Shown piece after piece: positions 1-7,405 of a stretch of 64,000 bases of DNA. The notes beneath the pieces are model-generated. The model saw only the letters and a list, made by a program, of their open reading frames with translations. It was not told the DNA's origin and made no database searches. The stretch is taken from assembly GCF_903645305.1 (NCBI RefSeq), contig NZ_CAHJXO010000003.1, forward strand, positions 124,001 through 188,000. Reading direction: 5' to 3'. A program made the translations under genes and the position numbers. This stretch comes from Corynebacterium sp. Marseille-P4321. Its GTDB lineage: Bacteria > Actinomycetota > Actinomycetes > Mycobacteriales > Mycobacteriaceae. Position 1 is the first letter of the stretch, and each line of letters begins with the position of its first letter.

Positions 1-91
1 CGTTGGGCACGATGATGCCGACCGCCACGATGACGCCGATGAGCAGCAGATTCACCGAATCGATGAACGCGAGCTGCAGTGCTGGAAGCAT
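1..91 (-). CDS. N-terminus of a membrane protein, possibly GAP/Sap family (partial)
   Basis: Only the first 30 codons are in the window; the gene runs off the left edge. The ATG (89-91, minus strand) is preceded by a good AGGAG ribosome binding site. The visible peptide starts MLPALQLAFIDSVNLLLIG and continues as a hydrophobic segment, as expected for a first transmembrane helix. The L-x-D-S-x-N pattern near the start resembles the GAP (Sap/sulfolipid-addressing-like) membrane proteins of corynebacteria and mycobacteria, some of which lie beside the ESX-4/glmM region. The family assignment rests on 30 residues and is tentative; that a gene starts here is well supported. It diverges from the hydrolase-like gene at 203. 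Confidence 0.5.
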   Translation of the reverse strand, partial: MLPALQLAFIDSVNLLLIGVIVAVGIIVPN

Positions 92-189
92 CTCGGATCT
101 CCTTTTGCGGCGTGATGTGGGTCTAGTGCTCGAAGAAGTGCGGGCTGCGAGTGCGCGCCGGACTCACCCTAGCGGAGGAGGACTTGCAG

Positions 190-195
190 TAGAAT
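190..195 (+). promoter_or_regulatory. Leaderless -10 box for the gene at 203
   Basis: TAGAAT fits the corynebacterial -10 consensus TANNNT and ends 7 bases before the GTG at 203, so transcription would start at or next to the start codon. The nearest Shine-Dalgarno-like stretch, GGAGGAGG (174-181), is about 20 bases away, too far to serve this start. Confidence 0.5.
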
Positions 196-202
196 TGCCG
201 TC

Positions 203-1057
203 GTGTCTGCGAAGCTTAAAAAACTGTCCGATCTGTCAAAGCGGGGCCCGCACCGCGTCATGGTGGGCGACCTGGGCTACACCGGCCTGCCCGGCAAGGT
301 GTACACCCCGGAAGAAGGCAAGGATCTGCCCGCCATCGCCTTCGGCCACGACTGGCTGAAAGACGTTGAAGATTACCACCGCACCCTGCGCCACCTGGCC
401 AGCTGGGGTATCGCTGTAGCGGCGCCGGACACCGAGAAGGGCTACAACCCCGACCATCGCGGGTTCGCCGCCGACTTAGAGACGTGCCTGCAAATCCTTG
501 CGGGCGTGCGGCTGGGCAACGGCAACATTTCCATCGCCCCGTCCAAGCTAGGCATCGCAGGCCACGGCATGGGCGGCGGCGCGGCCGTGCTCGCGGCAGT
601 GGACAACCCGAAGGTGAAGGCCGTTGCTTCGATCTTCCCCTCCAACGTGGCCCCATCCGCGGTGGAGGCGGCGCGCAACCTGTTCACCCCCGGCATGGTG
701 GTCGGCCCCGGCGAGGACAGCGACTCGCTGTTCGACCCGGGCAACCCCGCGAAGCTGGCGTACAACTGGGCTGGCGAAGCGGTATACCGCACGGTGAAGA
801 AGGGCGACCAGCAAGGCTTTTCCGAGGACAGTGTGGTCAAGCGCATCCTCGGCCTGGGCAAGTCCGACCGCGGCCTGCAGGAGACGGTGCGCGGCCTGAT
901 GACCGGATACCTGCTGCACCAGCTCAACGGCGACAAAAAGTACGCCGACTTCTCCGAGCTGGACGCGGCAGGCTCCGGCGTGGAGTCGCTCACCGGCGAA
1001 AAGCTCGCCGACGCGGCGGGCCTCACCCGCGACGACGCGGGCTTCTCCCTGTTTTAG
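203..1057 (+). CDS. Alpha/beta-hydrolase-fold protein (dienelactone hydrolase-like) lacking the nucleophile
   Basis: 284 residues with a GTG start. The fold signature is visible: a strand followed by GHDW near residue 48, the segment ASWGIAVAAPDTEKG, then the nucleophile-elbow strand SKLGIAGHGMGGGAA. In active relatives the elbow is G-x-S-x-G or G-x-C-x-G. Here it reads G120-H-G122-M-G124, so glycine replaces the nucleophile. The protein is therefore probably not a hydrolase by the usual mechanism and may be a binding or scaffold protein. A similar-sized conserved gene lies in the same place beside the mycobacterial glmM/ESX-4 region (recalled synteny). Its stop overlaps by 3 bases the stop of the convergent gene at 1054-1341. 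A leaderless promoter precedes it. Confidence 0.75.
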   Translation: MSAKLKKLSDLSKRGPHRVMVGDLGYTGLPGKVYTPEEGKDLPAIAFGHDWLKDVEDYHRTLRHLASWGIAVAAPDTEKGYNPDHRGFAADLETCLQILAGVRLGNGNISIAPSKLGIAGHGMGGGAAVLAAVDNPKVKAVASIFPSNVAPSAVEAARNLFTPGMVVGPGEDSDSLFDPGNPAKLAYNWAGEAVYRTVKKGDQQGFSEDSVVKRILGLGKSDRGLQETVRGLMTGYLLHQLNGDKKYADFSELDAAGSGVESLTGEKLADAAGLTRDDAGFSLF

Positions 1058-1341
1058 GGCTGGCTGCCCTCTTCGCGGGTAGCTCCGCCTGAACCGTGCT
1101 GCCGCGCCTGCAGCACCGCACGCACCTGGCGCTTCTGCTGCTGCGTTTTACGCGGACGCGGCAGGGAATAATCGCCGCGAGGCGGCTGGTACTGGTGGCG
1201 CGGCAACGTCTCGCGCGCAATTGCCTGCTGCTGCGCGGTGAACTCCATCTTGCGTTGCGTTTCCCGCATAACCGCCTCAAAGTCGGCCATTCGCTTCGCG
1301 GTGCGGCGCTGGTACTGCGCCGCGAACTCTGCGAAATCCAT
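1054..1341 (-). CDS. Small basic hypothetical protein, ESX-4-linked
   Basis: 95 residues, rich in Arg and Gln, with a predicted helical N-terminal half (FAAQYQRRTAKRMADFEAVM) and a disordered, Arg/Gln/Pro-containing C-terminus. No known family is recognised. Its ATG lies 3 bases after the stop of the Ala/Pro-rich gene (1345), so the two are probably translationally coupled and co-transcribed with the EspC-like gene. There is no signal peptide or membrane segment. Coding is supported by the tight operon spacing and by the sense of the reading frame; function is unknown. Confidence 0.6.
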   Translation of the reverse strand: MDFAEFAAQYQRRTAKRMADFEAVMRETQRKMEFTAQQQAIARETLPRHQYQPPRGDYSLPRPRKTQQQKRQVRAVLQARQHGSGGATREEGSQP

Positions 1342-1344
1342 TTC

Positions 1345-1872
1345 CTACCACTCCCCCGTCTTCTTCACAGCCCACGGGTCCTCCGCCGGGGCGTTATTGG
1401 GCTGGGCCGCACCCTCTGCGGCCGGTGATGCTGGCGCATCCGGTGCTGCTGGCACCGCGGCGACCTGCGTGTGCGCCATCTTTTCCTGCGGTGGTGCCGG
1501 CTCCGGCACGTCTGCGAGCTCAGGCGGCGGCGCGATCACGCCCGTGCCGGTCGGCGTTGGTGCCGGGGCCGGTGGAGGCGGCGCGGGCGCGGGTGCCGGT
1601 TCGGGTGCCGGGGCCGATGCTGGTTCTGGGCACGGGCACGGCGGGCACTCCGCCGCCGAGGTGAAGCACTCCAGCGCGCCGAGCGCGGCCACGGCACCAA
1701 CGGCACCGAACGCGCCGACCATCGCGGTCGGGTCCTGCAGTACCGGCGGCACGGATGGTGGCTGGAAACCGGCTACGTTCACCTTCGCGTCGAGATGCGC
1801 ATCCAGCTTGGCGTCCACGCCGAAGTTAAACGACACCTCGAAACCCGGTGCCGACGCCGCCTGTGTGCCCAC
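1345..1872 (-). CDS. Ala/Pro-rich protein, C-terminal part (probably one gene with the ORF at 1779-2564)
   Basis: 175 residues if read from a GTG at 1872, but no convincing ribosome binding site precedes that GTG. The product has a low-complexity N-terminal part with DAKLDAHLDAK, a short hydrophobic Gly/Ala segment, a Cys-rich CPPCPCP patch, then a long Pro/Ala tract. The frame stays open back to about 1950, and the text remains sensible upstream of the GTG, while the overlapping frame of the neighbour becomes an Arg-rich nonsense tail. The likeliest reading is that this is the C-terminal half of a ~400-residue Ala/Pro-rich protein interrupted by a frameshift near 1905-1930. A gene of that type (alanine- and proline-rich, ~460 aa) lies beside the EspC-like gene next to glmM in Mycobacterium tuberculosis (recalled). 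Confidence 0.55.
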   Translation of the reverse strand: MGTQAASAPGFEVSFNFGVDAKLDAHLDAKVNVAGFQPPSVPPVLQDPTAMVGAFGAVGAVAALGALECFTSAAECPPCPCPEPASAPAPEPAPAPAPPPPAPAPTPTGTGVIAPPPELADVPEPAPPQEKMAHTQVAAVPAAPDAPASPAAEGAAQPNNAPAEDPWAVKKTGEW

Positions 1873-2564
1873 CGCGCCCGCCTGCAGTTTGGTGCCGGTG
1901 GTGGAGGTGTGCGGGCGGACGCGGAGCCGTCGATAAGCTGCCCCTGCTTTTCAAACTGCACCTGCGGCGCCGGGCTATCCTGCGCCGCCTCGCTTACGCA
2001 TTTCGCGATCTGCTCGAGGCACTGCTCGATGACGCAGTTGCGGTCCCGGGTGGCCTCGCGGGCGTGCGAAAGCGCCTCGATGGCGAGATCCACGGCGGGC
2101 TGTACGAGCTGGGTGATGCCGCAGCGCAGCACGATGTCGAGGGTGCGGCGCACCGGCTCGAGCAGGCAGCGCACGGCAGTCTCGGCGGTGCTTACCACCT
2201 CGCTGATTGCGCTGCAGCAACGCTCGATGTCGGCCCCGATCTCGCGCACCCGGTCGAAATGGCGGCTCTCCAGCTCCTCGTCGCGGCGCTCGCGGCCGCG
2301 GATGCCCACATCGTCGAACCAGACGCTATCGTCCGCGGTGCACGTTCGCGCCGGCGTGGCCGGCCGTTCGCACGACGCACCGAGCGACACCCCTGCGGCG
2401 GCGAAAAGCTGCAGGTTCAAGCCGTTCGTGCACGCCTGGTCCCGCAACAAGTCCCCCGCCAGCCCCTGCACCTCGCTGCGTTGGCGCGCGGTGACCTCGG
2501 GTGCGCAACTGACGGTATCAACGAGATCGCGCACCTCGCGCTCGACCGTGGCTGTCGTGGTCAC
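1779..2564 (-). CDS. ESX-4-linked helical protein, N-terminal part of a probably frameshifted gene
   Basis: 261 residues, GTG start overlapping the stop of the upstream gene (GTGA at 2561-2564), so translation is coupled. The first ~210 residues look genuinely coding: mostly helical, with many paired cysteines (CERP, CTAD, ERCCSAI, CLLEP, CGIT, DRNCVIEQCLEQIAKC). The last ~45 residues are Arg/Trp-rich and look like an out-of-frame read-through, and the minus-one frame there continues as the Ala/Pro-rich protein ending at 1345. No known domain is recognised. Gene order (EspC-like gene, this gene, then a small basic gene, all beside glmM) suggests a secreted or accessory protein of the ESX-4 system. 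Confidence 0.55.
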   Translation of the reverse strand: MTTTATVEREVRDLVDTVSCAPEVTARQRSEVQGLAGDLLRDQACTNGLNLQLFAAAGVSLGASCERPATPARTCTADDSVWFDDVGIRGRERRDEELESRHFDRVREIGADIERCCSAISEVVSTAETAVRCLLEPVRRTLDIVLRCGITQLVQPAVDLAIEALSHAREATRDRNCVIEQCLEQIAKCVSEAAQDSPAPQVQFEKQGQLIDGSASARTPPPPAPNCRRARWAHRRRRHRVSRCRLTSAWTPSWMRISTRR

Positions 2565-2869
2565 GGCGCCATCACCCCGCCCACCGCATCGCCGTTCGCC
2601 GCATCCGTTTCCGCAGCGGCCGACGCGAGCGCAAGCACCTGCTCCCAGTTGCGGGTGCGCGCGTGCAGGAAGCTTCTCGACGCCACGCCGAGCTCCTCCA
2701 ACGCCTCCACAATCCGCATGCCGTGCTCACTGAAGCCCTCTCCGAACGCCGCCGGCGGCACAGCCGGGCGACTGGCCTCCATGTCGGCGGCAGCGTCGCG
2801 GTACGCCCCGATAGCCTCGCTGTACCGAGCGCGCACCGCCTGAACATCCATGTCAAACGTGTACACCAA
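2561..2869 (-). CDS. EspC/WXG100-like ESX secretion-associated protein
   Basis: 102 residues, mostly two helices separated near residues 36-45 (SRPAVPPAAFGEGF), the size and layout of EspC-type (DUF2580) type VII substrates. There is no W-x-G. The start is ambiguous: TTG at 2869 directly followed by a GTG at 2866, both behind a G-rich stretch (GGGGTGGGG). It is first in a minus-strand operon with the genes ending at 1779, 1345 and 1054. A gene of the same size occupies the corresponding place next to glmM in mycobacteria. Family assignment is by size, helix pattern and context, not by a diagnostic motif. Confidence 0.55.
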   Translation of the reverse strand: MVYTFDMDVQAVRARYSEAIGAYRDAAADMEASRPAVPPAAFGEGFSEHGMRIVEALEELGVASRSFLHARTRNWEQVLALASAAAETDAANGDAVGGVMAP

Positions 2870-2929
2870 TTCCCCACCCCCAAAAGGATTGAAACCTAGA
2901 AAACCTGTCTCCTAGTTAGACTCCCCCAA

Positions 2930-2955
2930 CGCCCCTTCGGTTCCCTACCGGGGCG
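2930..2955 (-). terminator. Hairpin between glmM-side and ESX-linked operons
   Basis: CGCCCC (2930-2935) pairs with GGGGCG (2950-2955) around a 14-base loop. A run of six T follows on the plus strand. On the minus strand, where the adjacent genes lie, the hairpin comes just after the glmM stop but lacks a T tract, so it may be a weak terminator. Confidence 0.4.
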
Positions 2956-2979
2956 AAATTTTTTCGTGCACCGCCAAAA

Positions 2980-4323
2980 CTACACTGCGGCGACCACCGC
3001 CGCGAGCCGACCAGCAACTTTTCTCGCCTGCTCTTTGTCTGCGGCCTCCACCATGACACGGAAGAGCTCCTCGGTGCCTGAGGGTCGCAGCAGCACGCGG
3101 CCGGATTCTCCCAGGTCTGCCTCGGCTTCGGCGATGGCGGTGCTCACGGCAGCGTCGTCAAGAATGCGCGACTTGTCGCTCACCGGCACGTTGATCAGCA
3201 CCTGCGGCAGCACCTGCATCACGCTCGCCAGCTCCGCGAGCGTCTTGCCCGTTTGCGCCATTCGCCCCATCAGCATTAGGCCGGAAAGTAGCCCGTCGCC
3301 GGTAGTGGCGTGCGCAGGCACCACGATGTGGCCCGACTGCTCGCCGCCGAGCGAAAAGTCGCCGCGGCCCAGCTCCTCGAGCACGTAGCGGTCGCCCACC
3401 TTCGTCTCGCGCATAGCGATACCTTCGCGCTCCATCGCCTGCTTCAGGCCCAGGTTCGACATCACCGTGGCCACCAGCGTGTTGTCGCGCAGCGCGTTGC
3501 TCTCCTTCATGCCCACCGCAAGGATGGCCATGATCTGGTCGCCGTCCACGATGTTGCCCTGCGCGTCCACCGCCAGGCAGCGATCGGCGTCGCCGTCGTG
3601 CGCCAAGCCAAGATCCGCGCCGTGCTCCACTACCGCGGCCTGGATCTGGTCCATGTGGGTCGAACCGGAGCCGTCGTTGATGTTGTACGCATTCGGCGAA
3701 TTAAAAATCGGGATCACCGTGGCTCCTGCTGCGGCGTACGCCTTCGGGGCAACCTCGTACGCTGCGCCGTTCGCGCAGTCCACCACCACGCGGATCCCGT
3801 TAAGGTCCTGGCTCACCGCCTCCGCAAGGTGGGCCAGGTAGCGCTCCTGGGCGTCCAGGGATTCCTCGATCACGCGCCCGATGCTCGTGCCAGTCGGGCC
3901 GGTCTCCTCCAACGTGGCCATCGTGCGTTCAATCTCGTCCTCCACATGGTCCGGCAACTTGTGCCCGCCGGCGGAGAAGAACTTGATGCCGTTGTCCGGC
4001 ATCGGGTTGTGCGAGGCGGAGATCATCACGCCGATATCGGCGCCGTAATCGTCGGTGAGAAACGCCAGGCCCGGGGTGGGGATCACGCCTACGCGCAGTA
4101 CGTCCACGCCCTTGGACGCCATGCCGGCGGCCATCGCCGCGGCGAGCATCTCGCCGGATACACGCGGGTCGCGCCCGATGATCGCCGTGGGGCGACGCTT
4201 GCCCGCGCGGCGGTCCTTTGTCAGCACCGTCGCCGCCGCAGCACCCAACTTCAACGCGAGCGAAGCAGTCAACGCCTCGTTAGCCAGGCCGCGGACACCG
4301 TCAGTTCCGAACAATCGAGTCAT
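2980..4323 (-). CDS. glmM: Phosphoglucosamine mutase GlmM
   Basis: 447 residues starting [12 protein letters not shown], full length for the family. It converts glucosamine-6-phosphate to glucosamine-1-phosphate on the way to UDP-GlcNAc for peptidoglycan. All signatures are present: the phosphoserine loop ISASHNP (Ser104 is the expected phosphorylated residue), the metal-binding DGDADR, the sugar-binding GEQSGH, and the C-terminal phosphate-binding [11 protein letters not shown]. The ATG at 4323 is chosen because it gives the family's usual N-terminus and sits 7 bases behind a -10-like CATAAT, suggesting a leaderless transcript. It follows rplM-rpsI, the usual actinobacterial order. glmS, the previous enzyme of the pathway, is at 44458-46323. 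Confidence 0.97.
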   Translation of the reverse strand: MTRLFGTDGVRGLANEALTASLALKLGAAAATVLTKDRRAGKRRPTAIIGRDPRVSGEMLAAAMAAGMASKGVDVLRVGVIPTPGLAFLTDDYGADIGVMISASHNPMPDNGIKFFSAGGHKLPDHVEDEIERTMATLEETGPTGTSIGRVIEESLDAQERYLAHLAEAVSQDLNGIRVVVDCANGAAYEVAPKAYAAAGATVIPIFNSPNAYNINDGSGSTHMDQIQAAVVEHGADLGLAHDGDADRCLAVDAQGNIVDGDQIMAILAVGMKESNALRDNTLVATVMSNLGLKQAMEREGIAMRETKVGDRYVLEELGRGDFSLGGEQSGHIVVPAHATTGDGLLSGLMLMGRMAQTGKTLAELASVMQVLPQVLINVPVSDKSRILDDAAVSTAIAEAEADLGESGRVLLRPSGTEELFRVMVEAADKEQARKVAGRLAAVVAAV

Positions 4324-4330
4324 GCGCAAC

Positions 4331-4336
4331 ATTATG
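4331..4336 (-). promoter_or_regulatory. Leaderless -10 box of glmM
   Basis: On the minus strand CATAAT ends 7 bases before the glmM ATG. It matches TATAAT at five of six positions. No Shine-Dalgarno sequence is visible, so a leaderless transcript is inferred. Confidence 0.4.
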
Positions 4337-4410
4337 CCTGACACCACTACCCCACCCGCGGACGGCCCACCCCAGGCTGGCAGTCGCAACCTAGCCCGCC
4401 GCACGGAAGC

Positions 4411-4439
4411 GGCCGCCACCCGAAACGCGGGTGACGGCC
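4411..4439 (-). terminator. Imperfect hairpin after rpsI
   Basis: GGCCGCCACCCG and CGGGTGACGGCC pair with one mismatch around AAACG, between the rpsI stop and the glmM start. There is no T tract, so it may be a processing or attenuation structure rather than a strong terminator. Confidence 0.35.
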
Positions 4440-4457
4440 GTAAATGCCCGGAAGCGA

Positions 4458-5003
4458 TTAACGCTTGGAGTACTGCGGTGCGCGACGGGCCTTGTGCAGA
4501 CCAGCCTTCTTGCGCTCCACGGCACGGGAGTCACGGGTGAGCAGGCCAGCCTTCTTCAGGGTCGGGCGCTCAGCCGGGTTGTAGATGTTCAGTGCGCGGG
4601 CGATAGCCAGGCGCAGTGCACCGGACTGGCCGGTCGGGCCGCCGCCGGAGATGTTCGCCTTGATGTCGAACTGGCCCTCGCGCTCAAGCAGCGTCAGCGG
4701 GGAGAGGATATCCTGCTGGTGCAGCTTGTTCGGGAAGTACTCCTCGAACTCGCGGCCGTTGACGGTGATCTTGCCCTCGCCCTCGGTCACGGTGACACGA
4801 GCGATGGCACGCTTACGGCGGCCAACGGTCTGGATCGGGCCCTCGTGCAGCGGGGCAACCTCAACGGTCTCCTCGGTCTCGTCGACCTCGGGTGCGATTG
4901 CGTCGCCGATGGTGTAGTTGAACTCCTCGGTCGCTGCGGTCGCGGCGTCGAGGTCCATGTCGGCGCCCAGGTTCTCTTCTGCGAAGTTGTTCGGCTCGGT
5001 CAT
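4458..5003 (-). CDS. rpsI: 30S ribosomal protein S9
   Basis: 181 residues. The S9 core begins near residue 58 ([11 protein letters not shown]) and ends with the universal [14 protein letters not shown] tail, whose final Lys-Arg reaches the P-site tRNA. The first ~55 residues are an acidic extension ([20 protein letters not shown] and on) seen in actinobacterial S9 and absent from E. coli S9. Its ATG overlaps the rplM stop by one base (TAATG), so the two are translationally coupled. Confidence 0.97.
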   Translation of the reverse strand: MTEPNNFAEENLGADMDLDAATAATEEFNYTIGDAIAPEVDETEETVEVAPLHEGPIQTVGRRKRAIARVTVTEGEGKITVNGREFEEYFPNKLHQQDILSPLTLLEREGQFDIKANISGGGPTGQSGALRLAIARALNIYNPAERPTLKKAGLLTRDSRAVERKKAGLHKARRAPQYSKR

Positions 5004-5446
5004 TACTGTGCCACCTGCTTAAACTCGTAGGTTTCCGGCTGCTGGGCGGCGTACGGGTGCTCGTCGCCGACGAAGACGTGCAGCTTCTTGATGGACTGAC
5101 GGGAAAGCTTGTTGTGCGGCATCATGCCCTTCACAGCTTCCTCGATCACGCGGTCCGGACGCTCGTCCAGCGCGCGACCGAGAGTCATGGACTTCAGACC
5201 ACCCGGGTAACCGGAGTGGCGGTAGCGCATCTCACGCTCGCGCTTGTTGGACGAGATGTGGATCTTGTCGGCGTTGATCACAATGACGTGATCGCCGGTG
5301 TCGACGTTCGGCGCGTACTGCGGCTTGTGCTTCCCGCGCAGGATGTCTGCGACGGTGGAAGCGAGCTTGCCCAGCACCACGTCGGTCGCGTCGATGACGT
5401 ACCACTTACGGGTAATGTCACCGCTCTTCGGGTGGTAAGTAGACAT
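5003..5446 (-). CDS. rplM: 50S ribosomal protein L13
   Basis: 147 residues, full length, starting [20 protein letters not shown], with the conserved VVLGKLAS and [10 protein letters not shown] segments and the MLPHNK-like loop as [12 protein letters not shown] strong ribosome binding site (AAGGAG) precedes the ATG. First gene of rplM-rpsI; glmM follows after a hairpin. L13 is an early-assembly protein of the large subunit. Confidence 0.97.
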   Translation of the reverse strand: MSTYHPKSGDITRKWYVIDATDVVLGKLASTVADILRGKHKPQYAPNVDTGDHVIVINADKIHISSNKREREMRYRHSGYPGGLKSMTLGRALDERPDRVIEEAVKGMMPHNKLSRQSIKKLHVFVGDEHPYAAQQPETYEFKQVAQ

Positions 5447-5564
5447 GCACGACTCCTTAAAGTCTGTCTAGATGCTGCCGGCCAGAAACGTATCTCGTGT
5501 GTTTCGCTGCCCGCGGCGGCCGGTGGAGACCCGTGGCTGGCGTATGCAAACACACAGGGAGCAC

Positions 5565-5594
5565 ACCTTACGCGGTGAAGCACCCAAACACCAA
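5565..5594 (-). promoter_or_regulatory. Candidate rplM-rpsI promoter
   Basis: On the minus strand a TTGGTG (-35, 5589-5594) is followed after 18 bases by TAAGGT (-10, 5565-5570). This leaves a leader of roughly 110 bases before rplM. The rest of 5447-5594 shows no gene. Confidence 0.35.
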
Positions 5595-5637
5595 AAGGCG
5601 CCGCCGCAGGAATTCCCCCATCCTGCGCCGGCGCCTT
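5595..5637 (-). terminator. Strong terminator after the WXG100 genes
   Basis: A 16-bp near-perfect inverted repeat (5595-5610 with 5622-5637, one mismatch, 11-base loop) is followed on the minus strand by TTTTGGTGTTT. It ends the esx transcript before the rplM promoter. It is the main feature of the 309-base gap 5447-5755. Confidence 0.75.
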
Positions 5638-5755
5638 CGGCATCCCCCGGTCCCCCGTTTCCCCCTAGTGGATGCGCCGGGTACGCGCCGCGCCCGTCCC
5701 CCGAATGGATCGGCGCGCCCCCGACGCAAGTTTTTGGCGTCCCCCTTTTTCTCGC

Positions 5756-6040
5756 TTAGCCCCAGCTGTTGGCGGCGGCGTTGTTGACGGCGAGCATGTT
5801 CGCGTTGCCGTCTTCAACCGTGGTGGCGATCTGGTTGAGGATCTGGTTCAGCTCCTCGGCCGCCTGGTCCCACTTCGCCTGGTGCGCCTGGTAGGCGGTG
5901 GCGGCGCTGCCCCTCCAGGTCTCCGCCATGGGCTGGAGCATCTGCTTGAGCTCAGCCAGGTCGCCGTTGATGCGGGCTGCGGAGGAACGCAGGTCCTCCG
6001 AGGCGTTGGTGATCTGGGCGAAGTCGTACTTGATTTCCAT
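5756..6040 (-). CDS. esxT: WXG100 family type VII secretion substrate (EsxT-like)
   Basis: 94 residues from the ATG at 6040, starting MEIKYDFAQITNASEDL, the standard WXG100 length. Two helices flank a W-R-G turn (ETWRGSAATAYQ), the family hallmark. It is expected to pair with the adjacent WXG100 protein and be exported as a folded heterodimer by the EccC ATPase. No C-terminal Y-x-x-x-D/E export signal is obvious. It sits 20 bases after its partner gene and is followed by a strong terminator. The symbol follows position in ESX-4 (next to rplM), not a sequence comparison. Confidence 0.88.
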   Translation of the reverse strand: MEIKYDFAQITNASEDLRSSAARINGDLAELKQMLQPMAETWRGSAATAYQAHQAKWDQAAEELNQILNQIATTVEDGNANMLAVNNAAANSWG

Positions 6041-6060
6041 AGGTGTATCCCCCGTTTTCT

Positions 6061-6372
6061 TTAGAGTGCCAGGCCGCCGGAGAGCTGGCGGAGGTTGTCG
6101 GTGTTGGTGGCGTCGGTGTTTTCGAAGTTCTTGGCGTTGTCGCGGATGTTCACCGCGATGTCGGCCAGGGCCTCGGACAGGCGCTTTTGGGCATCGTCGT
6201 AACGTACCATCAGCTCGTCGAAGCTGGCTTGGGCGCGACCGACCCAAAAACCTCTGGTGGATTCGGCGACTTGTTGGATGCGGTCGATTTCGCGGTTGAC
6301 GTCCGCGTTGGTTTCGTCCGTGCGGTCTGCGGCCGCGCGCATCACGTCGGCTTCTGTTGCGAACTGCTCCAT
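6061..6372 (-). CDS. esxU: WXG100 family type VII secretion substrate (EsxU-like)
   Basis: 103 residues, helix-turn-helix with W-V-G in the turn (STRGFWVGRAQASFDEL). It ends in a flexible tail (NTDNLRQLSGGLAL). It lies directly upstream of the other WXG100 gene with a 20-base gap, so the two are co-expressed and probably form the secreted dimer of this ESX-4-type system. The symbol is given by synteny with mycobacterial ESX-4. Confidence 0.85.
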   Translation of the reverse strand: MEQFATEADVMRAAADRTDETNADVNREIDRIQQVAESTRGFWVGRAQASFDELMVRYDDAQKRLSEALADIAVNIRDNAKNFENTDATNTDNLRQLSGGLAL

Positions 6373-6427
6373 GTGTGGTTTCCCCCTCGGTATTTTCTTG
6401 AGAAGCTAGGCAGCCGGATTTTTGCTG

Positions 6428-7405
6428 CTAGGTATTAGACGCAAGGTTTGCGCCTTCGGTTCCATCGGTTGCAAAAGTTTTTTGAAATTCTGCGGAATCC
6501 ATGGCCATGCGGCACGTTGCGCGCTGCACAGTGGTGGGTTCGAAGCGGGTGTGGCAGCCGACGAAGAGCTGCGTGTTGCCCTCGGGCCACGTCTTCCACA
6601 GCGCTTGCGAGCCGTCGGCGGCGCGCTCGAGGTAGGTGACGAAATGCCCGTCGGATTCCACCAGCTCGATTTCCGGATCGGCCTCGATGTCGGCGATGAG
6701 CTGCTCGGACATCGTCGCGGCGGGCAGCTGGTAGAGCTGCTCGACGAAGATGTGCAGCCGGAAGTTCGGGTCCTCGCCGGTCGCGCGCCAGGTGTCCCCC
6801 TCCGCGTCCGCGTCGAGCACAAACCCCGCGGGCACTTCCACGCTCAGGCCGTCTTTTTCTAGGCGCACGGTTGCTTCGGGCACATTGCTTATCGACGCCT
6901 CCGGTGCCCCACCATCGTCTTCACCCGCCACCTCGTCCTGCATGGGCGTGGGATCTAGCGCAGGCTCCGGGTCGGCCGCGACGTCGGGCCCGCCTCCACC
7001 GGAGAAAACCGTGGCGTAGAGCACCCCGGCCACCACGGCGGCAACAACGGCCACCACAGCGGCGATGATCCAGCCGGAGCGGTCACCCTCGGGTTCGACT
7101 GCCTGCCAGGAGTCGGTGGGTGGGTCGGGGAGGTAGTCGTCGTCAAGCTCAAGCTCCTCTACCTCCAGCTCAATGTCGTAGCCGGCCAGTGCGTGCTCGA
7201 GCTCGCGCAGGCGCGCGTGGTCGGCGGCGATATGCACCCGCGCGCCGTCCGGCTGCGGGCCGAGCACTTGGCGCACGTAGCTCGCGATCTCGCGGCTCGA
7301 CGGCGCGTCGAAGCGGTGCACGTTCGCAGCCCCGGTGAACACTGTGGACATATCGGTCGCGGTGATCCGCAACGCTGGCGCGGTGTCGCGTTGAGCCGTC
7401 GTCAC
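6428..7405 (-). CDS. Type VII secretion-associated membrane protein (TIGR03931-like, Rv3446c-like)
   Basis: 325 residues with a GTG start overlapping the eccC stop (GTGA). The cytoplasmic N-terminal half ends in an acidic stretch (EVEELELDDD, residues 81-90). One transmembrane helix follows at about 111-134. After a Pro/Asp/Glu linker comes an extracellular domain (about residues 175-310) with single cysteines (VGCHTRF, RATCRM) that could form a disulfide. Its place between eccC and the esx pair matches the ESX-4 accessory gene Rv3446c of M. tuberculosis. The molecular role is not known to me. Confidence 0.75.
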   Translation of the reverse strand: MTTAQRDTAPALRITATDMSTVFTGAANVHRFDAPSSREIASYVRQVLGPQPDGARVHIAADHARLRELEHALAGYDIELEVEELELDDDYLPDPPTDSWQAVEPEGDRSGWIIAAVVAVVAAVVAGVLYATVFSGGGGPDVAADPEPALDPTPMQDEVAGEDDGGAPEASISNVPEATVRLEKDGLSVEVPAGFVLDADAEGDTWRATGEDPNFRLHIFVEQLYQLPAATMSEQLIADIEADPEIELVESDGHFVTYLERAADGSQALWKTWPEGNTQLFVGCHTRFEPTTVQRATCRMAMDSAEFQKTFATDGTEGANLASNT

